DNA of 64,000 nucleotides, from assembly GCF_001708505.1 (NCBI RefSeq), contig NZ_CP015992.1, positions 1,922,001-1,986,000 on the forward strand, read 5' to 3'. Origin of the DNA: Pseudomonas sp. TCU-HL1 (GTDB taxonomy: Bacteria > Pseudomonadota > Gammaproteobacteria > Pseudomonadales > Pseudomonadaceae). The notes below the pieces were generated by a model. It did no database searches, was not told the DNA's origin, and worked only from the letters and a program-made list of their open reading frames with translations. The number at the start of each line of letters is the position of its first letter. The first letter of the stretch is position 1. Made by a program: the position numbers and the translations under genes. Shown here in pieces: positions 8,127-16,208 of this stretch.

Positions 8127-8726
8127 TTAGCTGTAATAGCGTTGCAGTATTTCCATAGCCTTGTTGATCGACTGCAGGCGCGAGGTGCTGCCGCCGCGAT
8201 CCGGGTGATGCTGGCTCACCAGTTGCCGATAGCGCTGCTTGATCACCGCCAGGCTGAGCGGCTGGTTGCCGTTGTGCAGGCCGAACAGTTCCAGCGCCGC
8301 GAGCTTCTCCTCGCTGCCTTGCATGCGCGTCCAGAAGCTGGCCAGCAGCCGCTCCACATCGTCTTCCGTGGTGTCCCGAAGGTTTGTCAGGTCCAGGTAG
8401 TACTCGCGCAGTGGGTCCAGTTCGCTGAGGGCCGCCGCCGTGCCCGCTTCGTAGGGCAGCAGCTGAACGCACAGCGGGCTGATGGCGAGATGGGCCAGAC
8501 CTTCGCCGCTCAGGCGGTCGCGCAACAGATAGAGGGCGTTGAAGACCAGGAAGTGGGTGCGGAACAGCACCAGCTTGTCGGTCAGTTCGAGATGCGGGAT
8601 ATGGGTGGAGTGGTGCGCCTTCAAGGCCTGGATCAGCTGGTACTCGCTCAGGCCTTCAGGCGCCCCACGCAAGAGTTCGTGGAGTTGATCACTCAGGCTC
8701 AGGTTGGGGTCGAGTTCATGGCTCAT
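8127..8726 (-). CDS. DnaJ-related J-domain protein
   Basis: A 199-residue protein with an N-terminal DNAJ-related domain (about residues 15-130) and a C-terminal partial J domain holding the HPD tripeptide in SQHHPDRGG, preceded by IKQRYRQLV. It would stimulate DnaK on a specific client; the client is unknown. The start at 8726 (MSHELDPNLS) is preceded by GGGAG on the minus strand. It is divergent from ttcA, with a short shared promoter region of about 100 bases containing TAAAAT on the ttcA side. Confidence 0.88.
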   Translation of the reverse strand: MSHELDPNLSLSDQLHELLRGAPEGLSEYQLIQALKAHHSTHIPHLELTDKLVLFRTHFLVFNALYLLRDRLSGEGLAHLAISPLCVQLLPYEAGTAAALSELDPLREYYLDLTNLRDTTEDDVERLLASFWTRMQGSEEKLAALELFGLHNGNQPLSLAVIKQRYRQLVSQHHPDRGGSTSRLQSINKAMEILQRYYS

Positions 8727-8826
8727 TCGCGGGAGCCTAGCACAGGCGGATAAGGGGGCTGGGGCCGCGCGCGCTTTGTGCGTAAAATAGCCAGCTTTTC
8801 GCATCTCCCCCGGATTTCAGAGCACC

Positions 8827-9651
8827 ATGGGCACCCTTTCGGTCAACCAGAACAAACTGCAGAAACGTATCCGCCGCCTGGCCGGCGAGGCCATCGCCGA
8901 CTTCAACATGATCGAGGATGGCGACAAGGTCATGGTCTGCCTGTCCGGCGGCAAAGACAGCTACACCATGCTGGACGTGCTGCTGTATTTGCAGAAGGTC
9001 GCGCCGATCAAGTTCGAGATCGTGGCCGTGAACATGGACCAGAAGCAGCCCGGCTTCCCCGAGCACATCCTGCCGGCCTATCTGGAGTCCATCGGCGTGC
9101 CGTACCACATCATCGAGAAGGACACCTACTCGGTGGTGAAGGAGAAGATCCCGGAAGGCAAGACCACCTGCTCGCTCTGCTCGCGCCTGCGCCGCGGCAC
9201 CCTCTATACCTTCGCCGACGAGATCGGCGCGACCAAGATGGCCCTGGGGCACCACCGCGACGACATCCTGGAAACCTTCTTCCTCAATATGTTCTACGGC
9301 GGCACCCTCAAGGCCATGCCGCCAAAGCTGCGTGCCGACGATGGCCGCAACGTGGTGATCCGCCCGCTGGCTTACTGCAACGAGGCCGACATCGAAGCGT
9401 ATTCCGTCCTCAAGGAATTCCCGATCATCCCGTGCAACCTCTGCGGCTCCCAGGAGAACCTGCAGCGTCAGGTGGTCAAGGAAATGCTCAACGAATGGGA
9501 GCGCAAGTCGCCGGGCCGTACCGAGATCATGTTCCGTGCCTTGCAGAATGTGGTGCCTTCGCAGCTGGCCGACCGCAATCTGTTCGACTTCGTCAATTTG
9601 CGCATCGACGAAACCGCCGCGCCGCGCACTTTGGACGTGGTCAACATCTGA
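8827..9651 (+). CDS. ttcA: tRNA 2-thiocytidine(32) synthetase TtcA
   Basis: Adenylates and thiolates cytidine 32 of certain tRNAs, using an iron-sulfur cluster. It is 274 residues, as usual. It contains the PP-loop SGGKDS (residues 40-45), the two cysteine pairs CSLC and CNLC that hold the cluster, and the family block [16 protein letters not shown]. The gene is monocistronic or heads a unit; a strong palindrome follows at 9658. Confidence 0.97.
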   Translation: MGTLSVNQNKLQKRIRRLAGEAIADFNMIEDGDKVMVCLSGGKDSYTMLDVLLYLQKVAPIKFEIVAVNMDQKQPGFPEHILPAYLESIGVPYHIIEKDTYSVVKEKIPEGKTTCSLCSRLRRGTLYTFADEIGATKMALGHHRDDILETFFLNMFYGGTLKAMPPKLRADDGRNVVIRPLAYCNEADIEAYSVLKEFPIIPCNLCGSQENLQRQVVKEMLNEWERKSPGRTEIMFRALQNVVPSQLADRNLFDFVNLRIDETAAPRTLDVVNI

Positions 9652-9657
9652 CTGTGC

Positions 9658-9691
9658 CCCTGTAGGAGCGAGCTTGCTCGCTCCTACAGGG
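9658..9691. repeat. Perfect 34-base palindrome, gtaggagcgagc family
   Basis: A 16-base perfect stem (CCCTGTAGGAGCGAGC and its complement) around TT, seven bases after the ttcA stop. It resembles the common GTAGGAGCGAGCTTGCTCGC repeat of many Pseudomonas genomes and starts like the gaattcattcgc family (TGTAGGAGCGA). It may act as a transcript end or stability hairpin. Confidence 0.9.
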
Positions 9692-9719
9692 AATTGTTTC
9701 CGCATCGAAAGGACACCGC

Positions 9720-10391
9720 ATGCGCGACTACCGTTGGCTCCACGAGTACTGCCTGAACCGCTTCGGCTCGGCCGAAGCCCTGGAAGCGCGCCTGCCGCAA
9801 CCGCGCAGCGATGCCGAGCTGCGCGTGCTCAGTGATGACCGCTACCTGTCGCTGATCGCTCTGCGCGTGTTCCGCGCCGGCCTCAAGCACAGCCTGGTGG
9901 ATGCCAAGTGGCCGGCCTTCGAGGAAGCGTTCTTCGGCTTCGATCCGCAGAAAGTGGTGCTGATGGGCGCGGAGCACCTGGAGCGTCTCATGCAGGACGC
10001 GCGGCTGATCCGTCATCTGGGCAAGCTCAAGAGCGTGCCGCGCAATGCCCAGTTCGTGCTGGACGTGGCGCGGGAGAAGGGCAGTTTCGGTGCCCTGATC
10101 GCCGACTGGCCGGTGACGGATATTGTTGGTTTGTGGAAATACCTGGCCAAACATGGCAACCAGCTTGGCGGACTGTCGGCGCCGCGCTTCCTGCGCATGG
10201 TCGGCAAGGACACCTTCATCCCGACCGACGACATGGTCGCCGCCCTGAAGGCCCAGGACATCATCGACAAGGCACCGACCAGCCAGAAAGACCTGGCCCA
10301 GGTGCAGGCTGCCTTCAATCAGTGGCATGCCGACAGTGGTCGCCCGCTCTGCCAGCTGTCCGTGATGCTGGCGCATACCGTCAATCACTGA
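9720..10391 (+). CDS. DNA-3-methyladenine glycosylase I-like protein
   Basis: A 223-residue protein that I assign to the Tag (methyladenine glycosylase) superfamily from its overall look: a helical protein with AFFGFDPQKVVLM, LIRHLGKLKSVPRNAQFVLDVA and the downstream GLWKYLAKHG blocks. True Tag also has zinc-binding Cys/His residues near its ends, and I cannot point to a full set here (one Cys near the start, a C-terminal HxxxH-like LAHTVNH). It may therefore be a divergent paralogue rather than a proven glycosylase. The start follows AAAGGACA. It is followed 41 bases later by the sirtuin gene. Confidence 0.7.
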   Translation: MRDYRWLHEYCLNRFGSAEALEARLPQPRSDAELRVLSDDRYLSLIALRVFRAGLKHSLVDAKWPAFEEAFFGFDPQKVVLMGAEHLERLMQDARLIRHLGKLKSVPRNAQFVLDVAREKGSFGALIADWPVTDIVGLWKYLAKHGNQLGGLSAPRFLRMVGKDTFIPTDDMVAALKAQDIIDKAPTSQKDLAQVQAAFNQWHADSGRPLCQLSVMLAHTVNH

Positions 10392-10432
10392 GTCGCGATG
10401 CCCGCCCGGCGCCGGCCGGTAGAGGAGGGAGC

Positions 10433-11197
10433 ATGTCGGATATCCAGCGTGTGGCGGCTGCCATCAAGGCGGCCGAGCGAATCCTGATCATCACCGGGGC
10501 CGGGCTCTCGGCCGACTCCGGCCTGCCCACTTACCGGGGATTGGGCGGTCTCTACAACGGTGCAACGGAAGAGGGACTGCCTATAGAGGAAGCGCTTTCC
10601 GGGCCAATGTTGCGGCGCAACCCTGCGCTCTGCTGGAAGTACCTCGCGCAACTGGGGCGCGCCTGCCTGGATGCCCGCCCGAATGCGGGTCACGAAGCCA
10701 TCGCAGAGTTGCAGAAGATCAAGCCGGAATGCTGGGTGCTGACCCAGAACATCGACGGTTACCACCGCCAGGCGGGGTCACCGCCGGAACGGCTGATCGA
10801 GATCCATGGCGAGCTGTCACCGCTGTATTGCCAGTCCTGCGGGGCGGAAAGTTCCGACCTCGCCCGACATCTGGCAGGGGAAATGCCTCCCAAATGTCAT
10901 GACTGTGGTGGTATTCTCCGCCCACCTGTGGTGCTGTTCGAAGAAATGCTTCCAGAGCAGGCCATCGACAGCCTCTACGCCGAGCTACGCAAGGGATTCG
11001 ATGCGGTGATCTCGGTGGGAACCACGGCGAGCTTTCCTTACATCATCGAGCCCGTTCTCCGTACCCGCCAGGCAGGCGGTTTCACCGTGGAAATCAACCC
11101 GGCGCTCACCGACCTCAGTCCTGTCGTCGATGTCCACCTCAGAGGAAAGGCCTTAGAAGTTTTGCAAGGACTGCTGAGTCACATTTCGGGCGATTAA
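10433..11197 (+). CDS. Sir2-family NAD-dependent protein deacylase
   Basis: A 254-residue sirtuin that removes acyl groups from lysines using NAD. The Rossmann motif GAGLSADSGLPTYRG (from residue 22), TQNIDGYH, the catalytic His in IEIHGEL, and the zinc knuckle CQSC...CHDC are all present. The start follows a strong GAGGAGGGA; the open frame upstream is antisense-like read-through of the previous gene. The E. coli homologue is called CobB, a name avoided here because the window also contains cobyrinate synthase cobB. Confidence 0.95.
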   Translation: MSDIQRVAAAIKAAERILIITGAGLSADSGLPTYRGLGGLYNGATEEGLPIEEALSGPMLRRNPALCWKYLAQLGRACLDARPNAGHEAIAELQKIKPECWVLTQNIDGYHRQAGSPPERLIEIHGELSPLYCQSCGAESSDLARHLAGEMPPKCHDCGGILRPPVVLFEEMLPEQAIDSLYAELRKGFDAVISVGTTASFPYIIEPVLRTRQAGGFTVEINPALTDLSPVVDVHLRGKALEVLQGLLSHISGD

Positions 11198-11266
11198 ATT
11201 TGCAAATGGGTTTGATAGAGGGCATAGTCGCGCCTTCATCAAAAACCATTCGACACGGTCGTGCCC

Positions 11267-11890
11267 ATGCTGAAGCGCTTCGCACCCCTCGTGCCTCTCA
11301 CCTTCGCCCTGTTTCTCGCCGCTTGCGCAGGCAATGTGCAGCAGCAACCCCAGTTCCAGTCCCAGGCTCCCATAGCCGATGGCGCGCCCGATTCGCTGCT
11401 GAATGAGCGCGAGCCCACCGCCCTGGACCTGGCGAATCTCACCGACGACGAGCCCTACCAGATGCCATCCCTGTCCGATGGCCTGCTGGAGCGCGGTTTC
11501 GAACTGGTGGGCACGCCCTACCGCTTCGGTGGTCGTTCCCTGAAGACCGGCTTCGATTGCAGCGGCTTTGTCGGCTACCTGTTCAAGGAAGAAGCCGGTA
11601 TCCAGTTGCCGCGTTCTACCCGCGAGATGATCAACCTGGATGCCCCGGTGATCGCCCGCAGCGAGCTGCAGCCTGGCGATATCGTGTTCTTCAATAACCG
11701 TGGCCGTGGCCGTGTCAGCCACGCCGGCATCTATATCGGCGATGACCAGTTCATCCACTCCAGCAGCAGCCGCAGCGGCGGTGTGCGCGTCGACAGCCTC
11801 GACGACCGTTACTGGAAGGCCAGCTACATGGAAGCCAAGCGCGTCCTGGCAATGAACACCCCGGCTCGCCAATCCCCGCTGCATCGTTGA
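11267..11890 (+). CDS. NlpC/P60-family lipoprotein endopeptidase
   Basis: A 207-residue predicted outer-membrane lipoprotein (signal peptide, lipobox LAAC with Cys20) with a C-terminal NlpC/P60 cysteine peptidase of the MepS/Spr type, which cuts peptidoglycan cross-bridges. Catalytic Cys98 sits in FDCSGF, His152 in VSHAGIYIG and a third polar His in QFIHSSS. I prefer ATG 11267 to GTG 11261. A linker rich in Pro, Gln and Ala separates the anchor from the domain. A paralogue follows 143 bases on. Confidence 0.93.
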   Translation: MLKRFAPLVPLTFALFLAACAGNVQQQPQFQSQAPIADGAPDSLLNEREPTALDLANLTDDEPYQMPSLSDGLLERGFELVGTPYRFGGRSLKTGFDCSGFVGYLFKEEAGIQLPRSTREMINLDAPVIARSELQPGDIVFFNNRGRGRVSHAGIYIGDDQFIHSSSSRSGGVRVDSLDDRYWKASYMEAKRVLAMNTPARQSPLHR

Positions 11891-11911
11891 TCCCGCAGGG
11901 CGCGAGACGAC

Positions 11912-11947
11912 AAGCCGAGGCGTCCTCCAGGGCTGCCTCGGCTTTTT
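11912..11947 (+). terminator. Rho-independent terminator
   Basis: Ten-base stem AAGCCGAGGC / GCCTCGGCTT followed by six T. It separates the two NlpC/P60 genes into different transcripts. Confidence 0.9.
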
Positions 11948-12033
11948 TCTGCCCGGTCGTGCAGCTTTTGCTTGCAATATCACTGTGAGATCAGCAAATT
12001 AGCGTGCATTCCTCAAGTCAGGACTGACTTGCC

Positions 12034-12561
12034 ATGCTCGCACCGGACCGCCTCGCCATCATTGCCCTGGCCGCGTTGCTCACCGCTTGTGCGAGCAAGG
12101 TACCGCCGCCTTATTCTCCCTCTGTCGTTACTGCCCCTGCCCAGCAGTTCTCGCCTGCGGCGGAAGACGTGCTGTTTCGCGCGTTGGGCCTGGTGGGCAC
12201 GCCCTATCGCTGGGGCGGCAACACCCCGGACAGCGGTTTCGATTGCAGCGGCCTGATCGGCTACGTCTACCGCGATGCCGTGGGCATCAGCCTGCCACGC
12301 TCCACCCGCGAACTGATCGCCATGCGCGCGCCCAGCATCGGTGTCAACGCCCTGCAGAGCGGCGACCTGGTGTTCTTCGCTACCAACGGTGGCGGGCAGG
12401 TCAGCCATGCCGGCATCTATGTGGGCGAGGGGCGTTTCGTCCACGCGCCGCGAACCGGTGGAACGGTCCGCCTGGACAGCCTGTCGAACAGCTACTGGCA
12501 ACGTAGCTACCTGAGCGCCAAGCGCGTTATCTTCGACCCGCGCCTGGCCCAGAATCACTGA
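12034..12561 (+). CDS. Second NlpC/P60-family lipoprotein
   Basis: 175 residues, signal peptide with lipobox LTAC (Cys19), then the same catalytic domain as the preceding paralogue: Cys71 in FDCSGL, VSHAGIYVG and the RFVHAP block, with a shorter linker. It has its own promoter space behind a terminator, and it leads into the O-methyltransferase gene seven bases later. Both paralogues keep the catalytic residues, so both should be active peptidoglycan hydrolases. Confidence 0.93.
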   Translation: MLAPDRLAIIALAALLTACASKVPPPYSPSVVTAPAQQFSPAAEDVLFRALGLVGTPYRWGGNTPDSGFDCSGLIGYVYRDAVGISLPRSTRELIAMRAPSIGVNALQSGDLVFFATNGGGQVSHAGIYVGEGRFVHAPRTGGTVRLDSLSNSYWQRSYLSAKRVIFDPRLAQNH

Positions 12562-12568
12562 GGTCGCC

Positions 12569-13219
12569 ATGACCAACCGCACGCTGAACCTCGACGACGC
12601 CCTCTACAGCTATCTCCTCGATGTCTCACTGCGGGAGTCGCCTTTGCTGGAACGCTTGCGTGCGGAAACTGCAGCCATGCCCATGGCCCGTTGGCAGATC
12701 GCGCCGGAGCAGGGGCAGTTCATGGCCTTGCTGGTCAAGCTCACCGGCGCCCGCCGCATCCTCGAAGTAGGTACCTTCACCGGCTACAGTGCGTTGTGCA
12801 TGGCCACCGAGATGCCCGAGGACGGCCGCATGCTCTGTTGTGACCTGCCGGGTGAGTACAACGCTATCGCCCACCGCTACTGGCAGGAAGCTGGGGTTTC
12901 CGCGCGCATCGAACTGCGCCTTGCGCCGGCGCTGGATACGCTGGCCGGCCTGGAAGCCGGCCGCTTCGATCTGATCTTCATCGACGCCGACAAGGCCAAC
13001 TACCCGGCCTATCTGGAAGAAGCCCTGCGCCTGGCGCGCCAGGGCGGGTTGATCCTCTTCGACAATGTGCTCTGGAGTGGCCGCGTGCTGGAAGCCGAGC
13101 CGGACAGCGCCGATACCCGCGCCATCCAGGCCCTGAACCTGGCCCTGAAGTCCGACCCGCGCGTCGACCTGTCGCTGCTGCCCGTGGGTGATGGCCTGAC
13201 GCTCTGCCGCAAGCGCTGA
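12569..13219 (+). CDS. Class I SAM-dependent O-methyltransferase
   Basis: 216 residues of the caffeoyl-CoA/catechol O-methyltransferase (family 3) type. The SAM-binding glycine motif is EVGTFTGYSAL; the metal-binding block is DLIFIDADKANY and, further on, LFDNVLWSG. Substrate unknown. It lies seven bases after the NlpC/P60 gene and five bases before the HNH gene, so the three are probably cotranscribed. Confidence 0.92.
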   Translation: MTNRTLNLDDALYSYLLDVSLRESPLLERLRAETAAMPMARWQIAPEQGQFMALLVKLTGARRILEVGTFTGYSALCMATEMPEDGRMLCCDLPGEYNAIAHRYWQEAGVSARIELRLAPALDTLAGLEAGRFDLIFIDADKANYPAYLEEALRLARQGGLILFDNVLWSGRVLEAEPDSADTRAIQALNLALKSDPRVDLSLLPVGDGLTLCRKR

Positions 13220-13224
13220 AGGGC

Positions 13225-13545
13225 ATGCCCGAACCCATCCGCCTGCCGCCCCAGCCCGACGCCTGTGAGCTGTGTGGCCACGCCTCCCCGCTGACGCGCC
13301 ATCACCTGATCCCCAAGGCCCTGCACGACAAGCCCTATGTGCAGAAACGTTTTGCGAAGAGCGAACGCATCACGGCCACCCTCTGGGTCTGCCGCCCCTG
13401 CCACAACCAGCTCCACAAGCTGTTCAGCGAGAAGGAGCTGGCCCTGACCTACAACAGCCGTGACGCCCTGCTGGCTGATGAGCGCCTGCGTACCTTCGTC
13501 GACTGGCTGGCCGGCAAGCCGGCCGGCTTCAATCCGAGGCATTGA
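13225..13545 (+). CDS. HNH-type zinc protein
   Basis: 106 residues. It has a CxxC pair (CELCG), RHHLIPK with the HH of an HNH core, and CRPCHNQLHKLFSEKEL with the second CxxC and the N/H residues. These small stand-alone HNH proteins are widespread in Pseudomonas and their role is unknown; nicking activity is possible but unproved. No toxin or phage partner is adjacent. Confidence 0.85.
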   Translation: MPEPIRLPPQPDACELCGHASPLTRHHLIPKALHDKPYVQKRFAKSERITATLWVCRPCHNQLHKLFSEKELALTYNSRDALLADERLRTFVDWLAGKPAGFNPRH

Positions 13546-13623
13546 ATGGCCGCCCTCCCGACAGCCTGATCCGGAGCCTGCAGGGCGCTCAACACCATCC
13601 GGCGGTTTGCCTCGCGATTGACT

Positions 13624-13965
13624 TCAGCGCATCAGGCAATAGTTGATGAGCTGCTCTTCGATGCTCTGTCGCTGGCGTAGGAACAGTGCCACTACAACCC
13701 GTGCCTCGGGCTCAAGGTAGCGATAGAGGATGCGGTATTCACCGATATGCAATTCCCGGTAATGACGAATGCCGAAGAGGGCAGCCTGCTCGCACACCGG
13801 GGCGGCCAGCGGGTGTGACTTCAAGCGCTTTTCGGCGCTCCTGACCAGTTCGATCAGTCGCGCCTGGGCTTGTTCGGGGCCATGGTGGGGCGTGAGGTGG
13901 TGGATCTGGGCAACCAGGCTTTCTTCGGCTGTCGAGGCGTAGGCGATCTCAATCGTTCTGCTCAT
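13624..13965 (-). CDS. ParE/RelE-superfamily toxin
   Basis: 113 residues, start at 13965 overlapping the antitoxin's last 17 bases. It has the RelE/ParE fold pattern: N-terminal helices rich in Glu and Gln, [22 protein letters not shown], then the strand block [26 protein letters not shown]. ParE toxins inhibit gyrase and RelE toxins cut ribosome-bound mRNA; the sequence alone does not decide, but the IRHYREL / YRILYRY pattern is ParE-like. Confidence 0.87.
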   Translation of the reverse strand: MSRTIEIAYASTAEESLVAQIHHLTPHHGPEQAQARLIELVRSAEKRLKSHPLAAPVCEQAALFGIRHYRELHIGEYRILYRYLEPEARVVVALFLRQRQSIEEQLINYCLMR

Positions 13966-14245
13966 CCTGGGCGTCTCCCGGTGCTCCCGGTGCTCCCTGG
14001 GCAATGGGGCTGCGCTGCTTGAGGCGTTCCAGCAGGGTGTCACCCGAGATCAACCGGCCTTCGGCCGCATCGCGGTCGGCGAAGGACAGCAGTTTGATCA
14101 ACGCAAGCGCTTCGTCACGACGCTGGCGCTCGGCATAGGACTCGACCACGTAGGCCGGCACGCCATTCTGGGTGATCACCATGGGCTCGCTGAGGTCCAG
14201 CGAGGCAGCATGCTGCTTCAGGTAGCTGATGGTCTGGATTTTCAT
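13949..14245 (-). CDS. Phd/YefM-family antitoxin
   Basis: 98 residues. The N-terminal DNA-binding part reads [37 protein letters not shown], the standard Phd/YefM pattern, and the acidic and Gln-rich C-terminus would bind the toxin. The start at 14245 follows GGGAG; the open frame upstream is not coding. The complex presumably represses its own promoter in the 250 bases before it. Pairing of a Phd antitoxin with a ParE toxin is known but less common than the classic sets. Confidence 0.88.
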   Translation of the reverse strand: MKIQTISYLKQHAASLDLSEPMVITQNGVPAYVVESYAERQRRDEALALIKLLSFADRDAAEGRLISGDTLLERLKQRSPIAQGAPGAPGDAQDEQND

Positions 14246-14402
14246 GACATCTCCCAGGTGGTGTGGGCGCGGCGCCCCGACGGGGTGAAGCGCCCCAACG
14301 AGACTGAATGGGGTGGGCCATTTATAGTCCGAATTAAGACTTGCATCAATTGACGAATTCGGGCCGAACTCACCGGTTGCATTGAGAGCCTTGCCACAGC
14401 GC

Positions 14403-14428
14403 TGGTGGAAGTGAAGAGCGACTTCCAC
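14403..14428. repeat. ggtggaa hairpin repeat
   Basis: GGTGGAAG-TGAAGAGCGA-CTTCCACC. The same hairpin with the AAGAGCGA or AAAAGCG loop occurs at 32726-32751 and 53161-53186, with a variant at 32675-32700. Confidence 0.75.
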
Positions 14429-14523
14429 CCTTGTGTTCGATTCGTTGAGAAATTGCCTGACCTGCCGGCTGCGCCGTGTCGGATTTGACGCTACCCCGCG
14501 CACCCTCTAACCTTCGCCGCTGC

Positions 14524-14708
14524 CTCAGGTGCCCCTTGGCTTTGGCCAAAGGGGTGAAACAGGGAAGCCGGTCCATTCCTTTGAAGAATCCGGCGCTGCC
14601 CCCGCAACGGTAGGCGAGTAGAACGCCGCAATCGGCCACTGTGCGCACGCATGGGAAGGCGCGGCACGGGAGTTCAGGCTCCACTCGCAAGCCCGGAGAC
14701 CGGCCTGG
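14524..14708 (+). promoter_or_regulatory. Cobalamin riboswitch
   Basis: Contains the conserved blocks in order: GGGTGAAACAGGGAAGCCGGT (14552 on), GCTGCCCCCGCAACGGTA (14595 on), GCCACTG...ATGGGAAGGCG, and the closing AAGCCCGGAGACCGGCCTG (14689-14707). It lies in the long leader before btuB and the cob genes. Adenosylcobalamin binding should reduce expression of the whole downstream operon. Confidence 0.95.
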
Positions 14709-14790
14709 CGCAAGCAGGGCATCGCGGAGTGTTTCCGCATGCAGTACCCCTTGTAGATGTCGCGCGGGTGGCACGACGGAGATTTCGACC

Positions 14791-15462
14791 TTGATTCGCA
14801 AGCCTTTCATCGGGCCGGCGGCGTTTGCGCTGCTTGGCAGCTCGTCCTTTTCCCCTTTCCTGGCCGCAGCGCCGTTGACGCTGGACAAACAGGTCGTCAC
14901 CGCCACCCGCAGTGAGCGGCCGGTTCGCGCCAGCCTGGCGGCAACCACCGTGTTCGACCGCGCGGAGATCGAACGCAGCCAGGCGCGTTCGGTGCCCGAG
15001 CTGCTACAGAAAGTGCCGGGCGTGACCCTCAGCAATAACGGCAGCCCTGGCAAGAACACCACCCTGTTCCTGCGTGGCAGCGAATCCGACCATGTGCTGG
15101 TGCTGATCGACGGCATCAAGGTGGGCTCGGTGAGCGCCGGTATCACCGCCTTCCAGGACCTGCCCGTGGAACTGATCGAGCGCATCGAAGTGGTGCGTGG
15201 CCCTCGCTCCAGTCTTTATGGTTCCGAGGCCATTGGCGGGGTCATCCAGATATTCACCCGCAAGGGCGGGGAGGGGGCTGCCAAGCCCTGGTTCTCCGCC
15301 GGCTACGGCACCGTCGACCTGCGCGGTGAGTATTGGCTGACCGAAGAATGGCGCCTGCAGGCCAAGGTGACCAACCTGCTGGACGCCGACTATGAATCCG
15401 CGCTGGACTACAACCAGCCGGGGCAGGCAGTGTTTTTTACCGTCCGCTATCAATCCCTTTGA
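14791..15462 (+). pseudogene. btuB: TonB-dependent vitamin B12 receptor BtuB with most of the barrel deleted
   Basis: The frame encodes only 223 residues against about 615 for BtuB. A signal peptide, TonB-box region (KQVVTATR) and complete plug domain (VPELLQKVPGV ... TLFLRGSESDHVLVLIDG ... RIEVVRGPRSSLYGSEAIGGVI) run to about residue 175. Then SAGYGT is followed at once by the last strands (VDLRGEYWLTEEWRLQAKVTNLLD) and the C-terminal VRYQSL. Roughly 390 residues of barrel are absent, with the frame kept. It cannot form a 22-strand pore. The start is TTG 14791 after CGGAG. It may be a real deletion or an assembly collapse. Confidence 0.85.
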
Positions 15463-15477
15463 CCTGAGGATTTTCCC

Positions 15478-16089
15478 ATGACCGAATCCGCCGACCGCGA
15501 CGCCCGCCACAAGGCCCGCATGCAACGCAAGAAGGCCGTCGTCGACGAGAAGATCGCCCAGGCCCAGGACGAGTACGGCCTGCTGCTGGTGCACACCGGC
15601 AACGGCAAGGGCAAGAGCAGTTCGGCCTTCGGCATGGTCGCCCGGGCCCTTGGCCATGGCCTCAAGGTCGGCGTGGTGCAGTTCATCAAGGGCGGCATGT
15701 CCACCGGCGAAGAGCTTTTCTTCCGCCGCTTCCCCGAGGAAGTCAGCTACCACGTGATGGGCGAGGGCTACACCTGGGATACCCAGGACCGCCAGCGCGA
15801 CATCGAGAAAGCCCAGCAAGCCTGGGCTGTGGCCCGCAGCCTGATGGACGATCCGCAGATCGGCCTGGTGGTGCTGGATGAGCTGAACATCGCCCTCAAG
15901 CACGGTTACCTGGAGCTGGACGCCGTGCTGAAGGACATCGAATCCCGCCCCGAGCATCAGCATGTGGTCGCCACCGGTCGTGGCGCCCCGCAGGGCCTGA
16001 TCGATGCCGCCGACACCGTTACCGAAATGAGCTTGGTCAAGCACGCCTTCAAGGCCGGCGTGAAGGCCCAGAAGGGCGTGGAGTTCTGA
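15478..16089 (+). CDS. cobO: Cob(I)yrinic acid a,c-diamide adenosyltransferase
   Basis: 203 residues of the CobO/CobA/BtuR type, which moves the adenosyl group from ATP onto cob(I)alamin-type corrinoids. The ATP-binding P-loop is GNGKGKSS (residues 41-48); VVQFIKGGMSTGEE, YTWDTQDRQRD and VVLDELNIALKHGYL are family blocks. It starts 15 bases after the btuB remnant and is under the same riboswitch. Confidence 0.97.
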   Translation: MTESADRDARHKARMQRKKAVVDEKIAQAQDEYGLLLVHTGNGKGKSSSAFGMVARALGHGLKVGVVQFIKGGMSTGEELFFRRFPEEVSYHVMGEGYTWDTQDRQRDIEKAQQAWAVARSLMDDPQIGLVVLDELNIALKHGYLELDAVLKDIESRPEHQHVVATGRGAPQGLIDAADTVTEMSLVKHAFKAGVKAQKGVEF

Positions 16090-16114
16090 TGCCGCTGACT
16101 GTTGCTGCTTTTAC

Positions 16115-16208
16115 CCCCTCTCCCTTCAGGGAGAGGGCCGGGGAGAGGGCCACCCATGCCTGACCAGCTTTCCCTCACCCCCACCCCTCTCCCAGAGGGA
16201 GAGGGGAG
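16115..16208. repeat. REP-like ctctccc palindrome pair overlapping the cobB start
   Basis: Two inverted units of the CCCTCTCCC / GGGAGAGGG family in opposite orientation (16115-16149 and 16172-16208). The cobB start codon lies between them and the right unit is translated. Related units are at 24366-24508 and 48443-48482. Confidence 0.85.

Noticed and set aside
9908..10432. N-terminal extension of the sirtuin
   Set aside because: The extension is out-of-frame reading of the Tag-like gene; a strong ribosome site precedes MSDIQRV at 10433.
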